Positions 23,271 to 34,346 of a stretch of DNA of 64,000 nt are shown piece after piece; position 1 is the stretch's first letter; every line of letters begins with the position of its first letter. The notes below the pieces were generated by a model, which saw nothing but the letters and a program-made list of their open reading frames with translations, did no database searches and was not told the DNA's origin. Made by a program: the position numbers and the translations under genes. Origin of the DNA: Phanerochaete sordida (Eukaryota > Basidiomycota > Agaricomycetes > Polyporales > Phanerochaetaceae); assembly GCA_019973155.2 (NCBI GenBank), contig BPQB01000096.1, forward strand, positions 1-64,000, given 5' to 3'.

Positions 23271-24923
23271 ATGTCACTGCGCACGGAGCAGCAGCGCGTC
23301 AGCCCGACGTTCATGGTCGAAATGCTGGTCACTGCTTTGGCAGACCCGCACCAGCCGCGATGTTGCGCACACTCCGTCGTCGCATGTATATGTCATTTGT
23401 ATCTCGGGTCGCACAGGCAGCACAATATTTTTGTGCTCCGTTCTAAACACCCACAGGTTTACGAGGCTTTCGCTCGGTTCCTCACCGTACCGAGGCCTCC
23501 CGGGGAACACGCTCGTCTGCGAGAAGAAATGGGTGTCTGTAAATGCGACGTCGCGGACAGTCAGATCCAAGCACTGCATACCCTCCCTACAGGCAGAGAA
23601 ACGTCTACTTACGTGGATGCCGGATGGTACATGGAGACTGTGGTCAAGGATGCAGTCGACGCTGCGTTGAGAAACGGCCGGCTCTACAAAGTGGAGAAGA
23701 GACAGCAGCGAGCAGAGAGCAAGGGAAAATCCGTCTTCTGGCCGCGCTCGCCCGACGACGTCCTTCCCTACGGCATCGATACCTCGATCTCGGCGCTCGC
23801 AAGCTGGATTCACTACGCACCTGGCGATCTATACCACCTCGGCCTCCTGACGAGTATCATCGAGGTGTTCAAGAAGGCTGCCATCCCGCCTATCCTCGCG
23901 TCGCCAACGCTGCCAGGCGACCTCATCCGGGTTGCTCATAAACCTTTCCTGATCATCCTCGGAGAGATGCCGGGCAACTCTGGGTCGCCTGGTGCGCTAC
24001 GTGCCTTCACCCCTGACGACGTTTCTCGAGGAGCACAGCTCGCTGCTCGATTATACGAGATGCTCATCGGCTACTTCGATCCCGACGAGCTCCGTGCACT
24101 ATCTTCCTTCGCCATCGCGCAGACTCGTGCCGCCGAACACGAGCCCGGCCTCGACTTCGTCTACATCTGCAGCCTAGCGGTGAAGGCGCTGCCCATACTC
24201 CACGACGCTTGTTCGGGCCTCAACATGCCGGCGAGGACACAGGAAATCAAGCGATCTCTTTCGCAGTTCCGGCTCGTCGGCGGCGTCCTTCATCGGCTTC
24301 TCGACCTTCCGCTAGACATCACCAAGTACCCAGAGCCCATCATCAGGGACGTACTGGACTACCGCGACGTCAAGGACACAAGGGGCGTGTACGTCGCCGT
24401 GTACGACGGGCTCCTGACACTCTGGCGATACTCGAGATGCTGGGCGCCCGGCTGCCGCGCGACATGCACAGAAGCCCAGCGATCGTTCGCGGCCTGCTCG
24501 GGCTGTGCTCGCGTGACATACTGCTCGCACGAATGCCAGGCGCGAGCGTGGCGCCACACGGACGTCCCGCACCAGGCCATCTGCGAGACAATCAAGTATA
24601 TTGTCGACACGGTGGGCCTACCCTTCAAGCCCGAGTTGGCCAATGCAGCGGCCGTCGAGGGAGCATTCGTGTCCAGTGGCGTGGAGCGGGCTGCGCTCGT
24701 CCAGTTTCGAGATCACATGGACATGCTGCAGAAACATACGACACTCGCGCCCTCATTTGAACCCGTGACAGGTATGTACGGCGTTGTTTACCCTTGTCAT
24801 ATCATGTATCTACTCACTTTCTATGAGTTAGATGGGATGGCGATTGTTTGTTCGCGAGAAAGGTGGCCCGTGCTAGGGGCCGGACGATGGCCGGCGGCAC
24901 GCGTACATTATGCCCCCACCTAG
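23271..24923 (+). CDS. MYND zinc-finger protein, paralog 1
   Basis: Two exons (23271-24771, 24832-24923) encode 530 residues. The 60-base intron keeps the frame, so it can be mistaken for coding sequence. The N-terminal 400 residues form a helical region of unknown function shared by all six paralogs (ALADPHQP, LYKVEKRQQRAE, WPRSPDDVLPYGI, LGLLTSII.VFKK). Near the C-terminus sits a MYND finger: CWAPGC, CSGC, VTYCSHECQ and a final H/C pair (PHQAIC). MYND fingers mediate protein-protein contacts. The last exon differs from those of paralogs 2, 4 and 5 and ends RVHYAPT. Exact function unknown. Confidence 0.88.
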   Translation: MSLRTEQQRVSPTFMVEMLVTALADPHQPRCCAHSVVACICHLYLGSHRQHNIFVLRSKHPQVYEAFARFLTVPRPPGEHARLREEMGVCKCDVADSQIQALHTLPTGRETSTYVDAGWYMETVVKDAVDAALRNGRLYKVEKRQQRAESKGKSVFWPRSPDDVLPYGIDTSISALASWIHYAPGDLYHLGLLTSIIEVFKKAAIPPILASPTLPGDLIRVAHKPFLIILGEMPGNSGSPGALRAFTPDDVSRGAQLAARLYEMLIGYFDPDELRALSSFAIAQTRAAEHEPGLDFVYICSLAVKALPILHDACSGLNMPARTQEIKRSLSQFRLVGGVLHRLLDLPLDITKYPEPIIRDVLDYRDVKDTRGVYVAVYDGLLTLWRYSRCWAPGCRATCTEAQRSFAACSGCARVTYCSHECQARAWRHTDVPHQAICETIKYIVDTVGLPFKPELANAAAVEGAFVSSGVERAALVQFRDHMDMLQKHTTLAPSFEPVTGMYGVVYPCHIMYLLTFYELDGMAIVCSRERWPVLGAGRWPAARVHYAPT

Positions 24924-25306
24924 AGCCAAAGCAATTGGTAGATATCACCATAGCGTACTAGTTCAGGCGAGACTCGAGGCGCGTGGCTTGGTGTTTATGG
25001 ATTCATGGGGCCATACGTATGCTTGCGAATCATACAACCTACTTTATATCGCGCAAACCTGGCCGGGCCGATATTATCTCGTCCAACGTCAGCAGTTCGC
25101 CGTAACCTGACTTATTCCTAGCTGATATATGAGCTGGAGAATTAGCTTTCATTGGGTAAAGACCGGTGCGCGTGATATTGCAGCGCAAGTAGCCGAATTT
25201 GCACATTTTGCAGCGCGCCTCAGGTCGCACGAGCTGCTCGTGTCTCTGGCGCACTCCATGCGAGGCCTCGGCTGACTTCTCGTCGCCGCGAATAAGGAGC
25301 CATACG
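24924..25306. other. 3' flanks of convergent MYND genes
   Basis: About 380 bases between paralog 1 (plus) and paralog 2 (minus). No feature recognised. Confidence 0.5.
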
Positions 25307-26921
25307 CTATAGGACATGTGTTTCAGGACGCGCTTCGCCTCTGTCCATCGCCATTTGCGAGACTGAAAGGCCCTCTTCCTGCGTACCGTGCTGTGTCGCT
25401 TCATCTGACCCGACAAATCGTAAGTCAGCACACGAGAAGCAGACAGGTAGCCGTACCTGGGGCGGATTCAAGTGCGGGCGCGAGCGTCGTGTGCTTCTGC
25501 AGCACGACCATGTGGTCGCGAAACCGGACGAGCGCGGCCCAGTCCACGCCGACGAAGGTGTCTGTCAGGGCCGACCGGCTGGGCAGCACGGGCGTAGGGG
25601 GTAGACGCGCCGTGTCGACGATGTGCCGGATCGTGCGACAGATTGCCTGGTGAGGCGCGTTTGTGTGCCGCCAGGCGCGTGCCTGGCACTCCCTCGAGCA
25701 GTAGGTCACACGTGAGCAGCCCGAGCAAGCGGCGAAGGGCCGCTGGGCCGCTACACACGTCGCGCGGCAGCCCGGGGCCCAGCAGCGCTCGTGGTTCCAG
25801 AGGGCTAGGAGTCCGTCGTGCGCGGCGATATACACGCCCGTTGTGTCCTTGAGCTTGTGGTACTCCCGGACCCGGCAGAGGATGGACTCGGAACACTTGG
25901 TGCTGTCGAATGGGAGGTCAAGGTGGATGTGGAATATGCTGCCAACGATATGAAAATTCATCAGACACTGCTCGAATTCATCCGCTATATCCGACATGTT
26001 GATGTCTTTGCAGCCTTTGACAAGAGAGGGGAGAACCTCGGCGGCTAGACTGCAGACGTAGACGAAGCCAAAGTCGTAACTGTCTTCAACTTGCGCGATG
26101 GCCAGAGTTGACAACGCACGAAGTTCATCTGGATCGAAGTAATCGCGGATATTCTGGAAGCAGCAGGACACGCACTTGATGTCTTGCATCATAGTGATCA
26201 AGCCGACGGTGCGCTGCTCGGGCGGCCCAGCCAGCTTGCGCAGAATCTTCAGGAAAGGTTTACGACCGATCCGAATGAGGTGGTTGGCGGTCGCTGGCGA
26301 CGCGAGAATGGGAGGGACAGCGGTCTTCTTGAACACCGAGATGATGCTCGAGAGGAGACCGAGGTGGCAGGGAGCGCCGTACACAAAGTCGCCCCAGCTC
26401 GCGAGCGCGGGTATGGACGCGTCTATGCCGTACGGCAGCACGTCGTCGGGCGTGCGGGGCCAAGATGCAGGTTTGTGCTGGTGGACCGCGCGCTCCAGCC
26501 TCTTCTCCACTTTGTAGAGCCGGCCTTCAGACAAGTTGACTGCGCTCATCACGTGGCATTCCATGAGTGCCCCCAGGCTGGGCCAGCTGCACGCGGTGGT
26601 GCCAGTTTTGTACTCGTGCAACGCTCGTACCCGGTGGTCTGTGAGGTCGCACCCGCATGTATTCGAGGTTTCCTCTAGTCGGAGGAGCTGCCCCTCTGGC
26701 CGCGGTACGGTGATGAATCTGATGAAGGCGTCGAAGATCTCTGGATGGTTGGAACGGAGCACATTCATGTTGTGACTGTAGTGCGGCTCGCTGAGTAAAC
26801 TCTCGATACACGCGGTGAGGCATTGAGGGCAGCCTTGAGGCTGGTGAGGGTCGGCCAAGGCGGTGGTAAGCGTGTCGACTAAGAACGTTCCGCTGACGCT
26901 CTTCTGTTGCATGCGCAGCAT
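25307..26921 (-). CDS. MYND zinc-finger protein, paralog 2
   Basis: Start at 26921 (MLRMQQKSVSG); exon 1 runs to 25457 and exon 2 is 25404-25307, together 520 residues. The shared helical region is present (ALADPHQP, GRLYKVEKRLERA, WPRTPDDVLPYGI, LGLLSSII). The MYND finger follows (CWAPGC, CSGC, VTYCSRECQ, PHQAIC). The 98-base last exon has the same length and splice phase as those of paralogs 4 and 5 but a different peptide. Convergent with paralog 1, its closest relative in sequence, so the two look like an inverted duplication. Confidence 0.86.
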
Positions 26922-27801
26922 CGTGCTACAGCGCAAATCATATGAGCACTGATTCGCCGGGTCACCTCAAACTTAGAGGGGCTCACCGGGATTATGGGGG
27001 AGCTCTCGTAATATAGTTACACTAGACAGTGAAGGTAGGTGGCAGCACTGGGAGACAGGAGCCTGCGTCCGAAGAGCAAGCTGGAAACGTCACGTGCCCA
27101 ATGGAGTGGCGGACCGGAGGCGAAACCACCCACCCCGACAGATCTGAGAGCGGTCTTTACAACTTGTGGAGCGTGTGAAACCTTCGGCGTAGTACTCGCT
27201 GGCATGGAGCGTCGCGGAGCTCAAGCTGGTGGTGGTCGTGCTACACAACATCCAAGCAGCTCGCCAGCGGGAACCGTAGTGCGGGATGGTCGCTCACGGT
27301 CTACTCGTACCAGATTGAAGGCATCAGGGTAGACGATCGGCTCGGAGAGAGGTCAGCCTGAGGAGTCTCAGTAAAGGGCAGCGAGTGTTAGAGGTTGTCA
27401 AGAGGCACGCATCCTGGAACCCATTTAGCGTAGTTCGACTGCGAGAGCTAGGTATACACACACCTCGGTCGAACACTTGCCATCTCTACTAGGAGCAAAA
27501 GCCGGCTCTACAGGTCGCCGTTTTGCGGTGAAATTGCGCGGAGTATTGTCATTGTTCAGAAATCAACAATGCAAGGCACAGCGCGTGTGGAGAGGATGCC
27601 CCCGAGAAAAGCTGGGGATAGAGCTCAAGCGTATAACCCTCGGATTCGGCTATAACACGACTGCGAGTAGCGTGAAGACCTGGTGAGATAGGGCGAGGGT
27701 CGAGGCATGAATATAATACATTGCTAGGTATGCAAGAAACGGGTATCAACGATGCAAAGTACAACATAAATTGACCACAGACCGTCCACTAGGCCAGCAG
27801 A
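26922..27801. other. Intergenic region
   Basis: About 880 bases between the 5' end of MYND paralog 2 and the 3' end of the coiled-coil gene. Small open frames lack domains. No gene seen. Confidence 0.5.
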
Positions 27802-28618
27802 TCACTGCGTCGCGACGGCCTGCCGCTTCAGCTCCTCGAACTTCGCGCCCTCCGCCTCGGCCTTCTCGATGCTCTTCAGGAGCTTCTCCTCGCGGCTCTG
27901 CAGGCGCTGCTCCATGCCGAGCACGAGCAGCCGCACCTGCTCAACGAACGCCTTGCTCGGTGGCGCGTCGCCGGCCGGCGCGGGATCGAACACTGTCTGC
28001 AGCTTCGGCACCGAGCCGGATCGTGCGTGGCCGGGGCTTATGAGGCCTGCGCGGTTGGGAATTGTGCCCATTGGTGCGATGTCGAGGTTATCCTGCGCGT
28101 TCAACGGAGTCAAAAGAGGGTATATGCGTTGAACGGTGCAGACGCACCTGCCAGTTGGGCCCTGCGAGTTTGGCGAGGTGGTTCTCAAGGGCCTTCTCGC
28201 GCTGCTTTCGGCTGTGTCGAATAATCAGCTGTGAAATTGACTGAGAATGGTACGGAAACGCACTTCTCCAGCTCAGCCATGCACCGCTCGTTCTCTCGCT
28301 GCGTGCCGTCCAGCAGGAGCTCCAGGTTTCGGTACTCTTTCTTCAGGCCTTCGACCGCCTCCATCGACGGCCGCTCAGCAAGCTGGCTCTTGAGCTGCGC
28401 AATCTGTGTCCTGAGCTACGAGCCCTGCGTGAGCGACGAAGGTGGACACGGGACCATGCGAGCTCCCTGACCTTGTCGTTCTCTTTGTCCTTCTCGAGCA
28501 GCTGTGCCCGAAGAACGTCCTCCATGCTGGGCTCATCCTCTCTCATGGCACCGAGGTCGTCCGCGCCGACGATAACTGCGGGTTTGGGGTTGTTTCGTAC
28601 GCTCTGCGAACGCCGCAT
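27802..28618 (-). CDS. Coiled-coil protein of unknown function
   Basis: Four exons (28618-28472, 28415-28264, 28211-28148, 28092-27802) give 217 residues from the ATG at 28618 (MRRSQSVRNNPKPAV). The protein is charged and heptad-like: VLRAQLLEKDKENDKLRTQI, LKSQLAERPS, LENHLAKLAGPNWQ, and near the end GMEQRLQSREEKLLKSIEKA. This suggests two long coiled coils separated by a loop. The sequence stays open upstream of this ATG (SPTSISST), and another frame at 28650-28850 reads like low-complexity protein (SYGRSLSPQPSG), so further 5' exons are likely. I do not recognise the family. It is the only non-MYND gene between two MYND paralogs. Confidence 0.7.
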
Positions 28619-29065
28619 GGTGGAGGAGATCGATGTGGGGGAACGCTGAGCGCGCGTGTCTGCAGCGACGCGACAGGACGCCCACCACGCGTGGACCACG
28701 TGGAGGCGGATTCCCCAGGCGACACGACCCCGTGCACTCCGTAGCGCTGCAAGACCTGCAGGCCTGACGGTTGGGGCGACAGTGATCTCCCGTAGCTCGC
28801 GCCCCCGTATTGTACAAGGTGGCTTATTACTTCGACTCCGCTGCGGACGCTTGGAGACCCATTTGAATTGTCGATGAAACCAGCACTTCGAACTACAAGT
28901 ACTACTTGTACTCCGAGTCTCCGAAATGCGTCCATGCTACAGACAAGCTGCAGACCGTTGAAAAGAGGTTACCAGATGTATTCATCTCAAAAGCTCTAGG
29001 TACTCGGAGCTTCTTCGTCGCGGCCTTCGGTGGAGGCGGCGCGAAGCATACGCTGAGCTACCGAG
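28619..29065. other. Intergenic region, possible 5' exons
   Basis: May hold upstream exons of the coiled-coil gene (28650-28850). Otherwise it is the 3' flank of MYND paralog 3. Confidence 0.4.
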
Positions 29066-30588
29066 TCACCTATCTGTCAGCACGCGAAAGGACAGCAGCT
29101 GCAGGCTGGTGCTAGCGTACCTTCCTCGAACCGCGGAGCAAATGACACTGCCTCAACGAGCTTGACCATGTGCGCACTGAAAGCCACAAGCGCTTGCCGG
29201 TCGACGTTCCTTTGAGTGCATACCGTTCGGAACGGAGTCATGCCGTCGGCCTCGGGCTTGGCAGACACACCGGTCGCGTCCGCGAGGTACTTGATCTGCT
29301 TGCAGATAGCGCGGTGCGGAACGTCGGGGTGCTTCCACGCGCGCGCCTGGCATTCCCGAGTGCAGTATGTGACGCGGTTGCATCCCGAGCACGCTGCGAA
29401 GGCGCGCCCCTCCCGAGCGAAGGTTGCGCTGCACCCCGGCGCCCAGCACCGCTCGGAAAACCAGAGGCGCATGAAGCCTTCGTGTGCTGTGTACGACGGG
29501 TCGGTGGCCATGAGTTTACGGACTTGCAGAGAGGATGACACGATGGTCGGGCCATATTTATTCGTGTCGAGGGGAAGGTCGAGGTTGATGTGGAACATCG
29601 TGCCGGCTATGAAGAAGCTCTCGTTACAGTCGTTGATAAGGGGCGCCACAGAAGATCCTGCAAGGGCTGGCTGCGCTGCGAGAGACTGTAGCAGCGCTAA
29701 CGCATCGCGGCAGATGGCGAGAAAATCGTTGTCTGGGTTCTCTGAGCCGATTTGCTCGCTCGCTCGGCGGAATAAGATGCGGCTCTCATCGGGGTCGAAA
29801 TAATTCACTAGCATTTTGTAGAGGGCTGCAGACCGCATGACTTCCGTGAGCCATATTTGAAGATCTTCTTCCGTTCGACTGTGCATTGATAGCCCTAGCA
29901 AGGAAAGCCGCGCCGTGCTGACGAACACACCTAAGAGCGTGGGGGAGCTGAGGATGGCAAGGACTACTTCCTTCCTGAAGAGGTCTATGATGCTGGCAAA
30001 TAGCCCAAGCCACAAGGTGTCGAAAGAGCTGCGACTAACCCAAGCGGCGAGAGAGGATATGGAGACGTTCACACCGTACGGAAGGACGTCTTCAGGGGAT
30101 GTGGGCCATGGCACAGTCTTTCCGCGACGCGCAGCACGTTCTTGGTTGTTCTCGACTTTGTGCAGCCTTGCTTCATTGCGGACAGGCTGGAGGACGTCGT
30201 GAAGATGCGAGACTATGAGTCGCCCAAGCAGCTCGAACGAGCGAGCATCAATGTTGTATTGAACGACGTCCATCTGGTGTAGAGCCCTCATGCGCTCGTC
30301 AGAGAGATCGCACTTGCATAGGCTCATCTCCTCTTGCAGCCGGTCGATTTCTTCCTCCGAGCGGGGTGCAGTGAGAAACTGTGCACATCTATCAAGGAAA
30401 GTCGGGTGAAGGACGCGCAAGGCGGGGTAATTGCGTATGGCATGGGAGTATGACGGGAGAAGACTCGTGAGACATCCTATCAGGCACTGTGCACAGTGCC
30501 CAGGATTGTGAACATCTTCGAGAGAGCGTTCAAAGAGGTCCACCACGAAGTCGGCGTCGACGCTGCCTGGGAACGTGTGTAGCTTCAT
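29066..30588 (-). CDS. MYND zinc-finger protein, paralog 3
   Basis: Start at 30588 (MKLHTFPGSVDADFVVDLF), chosen by alignment with paralogs 4 and 5; the frame stays open upstream to 30960. Exon 1 ends at 29121. Shared blocks are present: CAQCLIGCLTSLL, LHKVENNQERAA, WPTSPEDVLPYGV, LGLFASIIDLF, YFDPDE. The MYND finger follows (CWAPGC, CSGC, VTYCTRECQ, PHRAIC). If the conserved phase-1 intron is used (acceptor before 29073), exon 2 ends after only two codons, so the C-terminal extension of paralogs 2, 4 and 5 is missing. About 491 residues. Reading through the intron instead would give a Cys-rich tail to 29077. Confidence 0.83.
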
Positions 30589-31606
30589 GTTGTTCGCCGC
30601 AGCCCTATCGATCCTTCGAACGATCCGGGTGCGAAGCTGGCGAATGACGGCGGTGAGAATGCGAGCTTGGGACCCTAGGGCTTGAGAGACACTGGAGGAA
30701 ACTGTACACTCACGGGATACAGTCCTGCAGAGGTTTGAAGGAGAGGGCGTACGTTTGCTTGCGCAGGTCAGAGGCTGAGGGGACCAAATGTAGAATGGCA
30801 CTCGTGGGAAACTGACTTGCTGAGGCCGACGCTCTGGGAGGAAACTCAAGAACCTTACTCGGTGCAGCCCTGCCCTCGGCGGAGCAGCGACAGCACCGCC
30901 AAGTCCATACCGGGGAGACCTCTGAGCAATCGCACAAGAGCCTTGCCAAAATAGCGTCACAGAAGGCTCCGATATTACTTTGGCTCTATAGCCTATTGAT
31001 TAGCCACACAAGTCGGCCAGCGAGGTCGATAGTGCTGGGATTGACGAGGAGCCTGGTCTCCCAAAACTGTGCTCCAAGCGGTGTGGGCTGCAAGCGGCAG
31101 ATACACTGTATGGTGGATGAGGGCGTGCGCGGTAGCGACGAGACCCCTGATGTCGCGGGAACGAGGCTGAGCAAAGGCATAGGTTCTCGAGATTCGTCCG
31201 TGCCCTTGCGCAGTTGACAAGGTTTCTGTGGGGGATAATCGTCTGTGGAAAGCATTCGATAGTGCAAATCATTAGAAATAAATATGGGGCGATTGCTCAC
31301 CTGCAGGACAAGCAGACAAGCAGTGGCGAGCTGGACTGACACAACGACGCACCTTCTGAGGAGACTTCGAGCGCGTCAGCAGCCAACGGTGTTTCAGTCT
31401 CTGCAAGATAGGATTAAATGAAATACACAAGCACATATATCCAGAAAGCAAGCAGTCGCTAGTGGTACAGACGAGGTCAGGGTAGCGGGGTAGTGGTGGG
31501 GTTAAGTTACGAGACTCCAAGCAGCGAAGGACGACAACGACAGAAGGACAGCGCATCGAAAGCAAATTATAGAATACACAGACGCACGCACACACAGTTA
31601 CCCAGG
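30589..31606. other. Intergenic region
   Basis: About 1 kb between the 5' end of MYND paralog 3 and the 3' end of the kinase gene. A minus-strand frame is open to 30960 but shows no domain. No gene seen. Confidence 0.5.
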
Positions 31607-33679
31607 CTACTCCGAGCCGCCCGCGAGCTCGAGGATGAGCCGGCACGCGACGTCCATGAAGACGAACGGCGAGACGACCTCGTCCTCGCGGATGCTGAAG
31701 TCCTTCACGGACCGGCTGCACTCGGACGCCGTCTCGGACAGGTTCAGATCCGGGTGCGCCATGTCGAACTTGCCTGCGCCTGGCTCCGTCGCGGCCTTGT
31801 ACGTCTTCTTGTGGTGGAAGTCGACGAGGTAGTTGATCGAGTCGACCATGTACAGCTGCAGGTTCATCAGGACCTGCGCAGCGCGTGAGCGGCGTGTAAA
31901 GGGAGAAAAGACTGGCGTACGTACCACGACATCCTGAACCCGCGCCCGCGTCTCGATGAAGTATATGGACGACGCCGCACGTAGGTCGACGTAGTTCCCG
32001 TCGTACTCCCGCGCTCGCTCGATCTTCGCTCGGTCTGACCGCCGCCCGCAACCTCCGAGCCCACCCAAGTCGCCCTTCTCCTTCCACTCCATGCCCAGCG
32101 CCTTCAACGTCCGGTAGATCTCGAGCATGACCTCCATCGGCGGCGACCGACTGCGGATGCCAAAGTGCCACTTCGTGCGGTGCTGCTTCTTCTCCTTCAC
32201 GGGCGGGAAGATGCGCTTCGCGGTGACGTACGACGCGAGGTGGTGCTGCTCGGGCAGCTGGTCCGGCAGCGACGAGTTGAGCACCGCGAAGTTGCTCTCC
32301 GCCTCGTTCTGCGGTGTCGAGAAGTCGAGCCCGTCGTCCTCGTCCTCGTCGTACTCGTTGAACTCGCTGTCGAACGGGTTCTCCTCGAGCTCCGTCCCGC
32401 CCGGCGAGATCGCGTTCGGCGAAAGCGGGTTCCGGGGGTCCATCGCCGCGAGCTCCGCATCGCGCTCCTGCTCCATGAACTCGGCCAGGTCGCGCCCCAG
32501 CCGCCGCTTGTCCCGCAGGAGCATGTATGCGACCTTGACAGCGTTCCCTTGCGGCCCGTCGTCGCGCCGCAGGCTGTCGTAGATGTCCTCCTTGTCGACG
32601 CCCTCCATCCGCGAAGCGAGGTCCTCGACGACGTCATCTTCGATGCGGCCGAGGCCGTCGATGAGCTCGAAATCGAGAGCCTTGGGTGGTGAGACCAGAG
32701 AGGATAGCGGGCCCAGGATGGGAGGTCGTGGCGGGAGTGGCTGGAGGTAGCGCGGGAGGTCGGTGGTGAAGAAGGGGTGCTGCAGTATTTCGGGTACGGT
32801 GATGCGCTTCACAGGGTCAACGGCGAGCATGCCGGTGATGAGGTTCCTCGCGTCTGGCGAGAGGTACGACGGCATGTGGTATACGCCTTGGCTGATCTTG
32901 GTGAAGAGGGTCTGGACGTCGTCGTCCTCGAAGGGTAGCCGGCCGCAAAGCATCACGTACAGGATAACTCCACAGCTCCAGACGTCGATCTCGGGGCCCG
33001 TGTAGAGTCCACCGCGAATGACCTCTGGCGCAGCGTAGTTCGGGCTGCCACAGCTCGTCTTGAGGAAGTCTCCATCCTTGATCTCGTTCGAGAGGCCGAA
33101 GTCGGCGATCTTCACGTTCAGGTCGTCATCGAGGAGGACATTCTCGGGCTTGAGGTCTCGATGTACAATCTTCAGTCGATGACTGTACTCTATGCCGGAG
33201 ATGAGTTGCTGGAAGAACCGCCGGGCTTGCGGCTCGGGCATGCGCCCGTTGGCGACAATGTAGTTGAAGAGCTCGCCACCGGCGTATTCCAGAACAATGA
33301 TGATGTCTGTTGGCGTTGAGATGACCTCGTAACTGTGAAATGGAAGGGTTTAGAGGGTAATGAGATCATACAAGCTGAAACTTACAGCTTGATGATATGC
33401 GGGTGCCGAAGCGTCCGCATGTACTCGACCTCTCGCTGCACCCTAGTCCTCGTCTTCGTCGCATTGATCACTTGCTTCGAGATGAACTTCATGGCAACCT
33501 TGTGCCCGGTGACAGTATGTATTGCCACTGCAGAGGACGTCAGAACGGATCTACGGGACAATGACATAGCACGCACTCTTGACCTTGCCGAAGGTTCCTT
33601 CCGCGATCTCCTGTATGACGGTGTACTCTCCTAGCTTGGACGGAGGCAGCGTGTTCTTAATGATCTCATCGTCTCCCAT
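31607..33679 (-). CDS. SNF1: SNF1/AMPK alpha-type protein kinase
   Basis: Energy-sensing Ser/Thr kinase that switches metabolism under glucose limitation, as catalytic subunit of a heterotrimer with beta (SIP/GAL83) and gamma (SNF4) subunits. Four exons (33679-33577, 33527-33386, 33332-31925, 31873-31607) give 639 residues. The kinase domain starts at about residue 15: EGTFGKVK glycine loop, VAMKFISK lysine, HRDLKPENVLL catalytic loop near residue 140, DFGLSN, and the activation loop LKTSCGSPNYAAPEVI with its phosphorylatable Thr. After it come an autoinhibitory/UBA-like region and the C-terminal regulatory domain (KWHFGIRSRSPPMEVM, LKALGMEWKEK) that binds the partner subunits. An acidic insert (EYDEDEDDGLDF) separates them. 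Divergent from MYND paralog 4. Confidence 0.96.
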
Positions 33680-34346
33680 AGTTTGTGCTCTTCGAGGTAG
33701 GTAGTCGTGGGGGTGGTGGTAGTCAAGATTCAAGGTGGGTCGGGGCAGGGGAGGATGCGGGGTGAACCCCAATTTGGTAATCGTCGGCAAATCGGCGGGG
33801 CGCCGAGTCATCACGTGGGGACCTTTCACATGACTTTGACAACCGTGGGCCCGAGCGACATAGAGCGGCGTTTCGTCAGAAAACAGAGAGCAGCGGGCAA
33901 AGTTGGACCATGGTGGCAGGTCTCTGGCGGGGCGCAGGTCGATTTTTTCGACGCCAGGTCAACGGTCGCGTCAGGCCCGCCAGGTCCGCCTACGTCACCA
34001 GACTCTGACCCCGGATACCACTTACCGCTGTTATGGAGCTTGCTAGCGGTAGCCTCCAAGGGTGTGCCGCGTATGCAGCTATGTAGTGTGGCGTGCATTG
34101 AAGCATTTCGCTCTGTAACGCTAAAATTGCTGTGTCAGATGCCACCGCGGAACACCTGGCCAAAGTGCGATTGCCTCTAGTGTTCGGGGTCTCTACGTCG
34201 GATGCGCAAATCTAGCCGCGTCGCTCATCGACGCTACCGCTCACCCAGGCCTTGACGTCTCCGCCGGAGATTCACTGGTGAGCTACCTTCATTTGTACTG
34301 AAAATTAATCTCATGTGGCAATTTATCATCCTGCCTAGCGGACATC
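33680..34346. promoter_or_regulatory. Divergent upstream region, SNF1 / MYND paralog 4
   Basis: About 670 bases between two 5' ends. It contains both promoters. No motif is clear enough to name. Confidence 0.5.
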
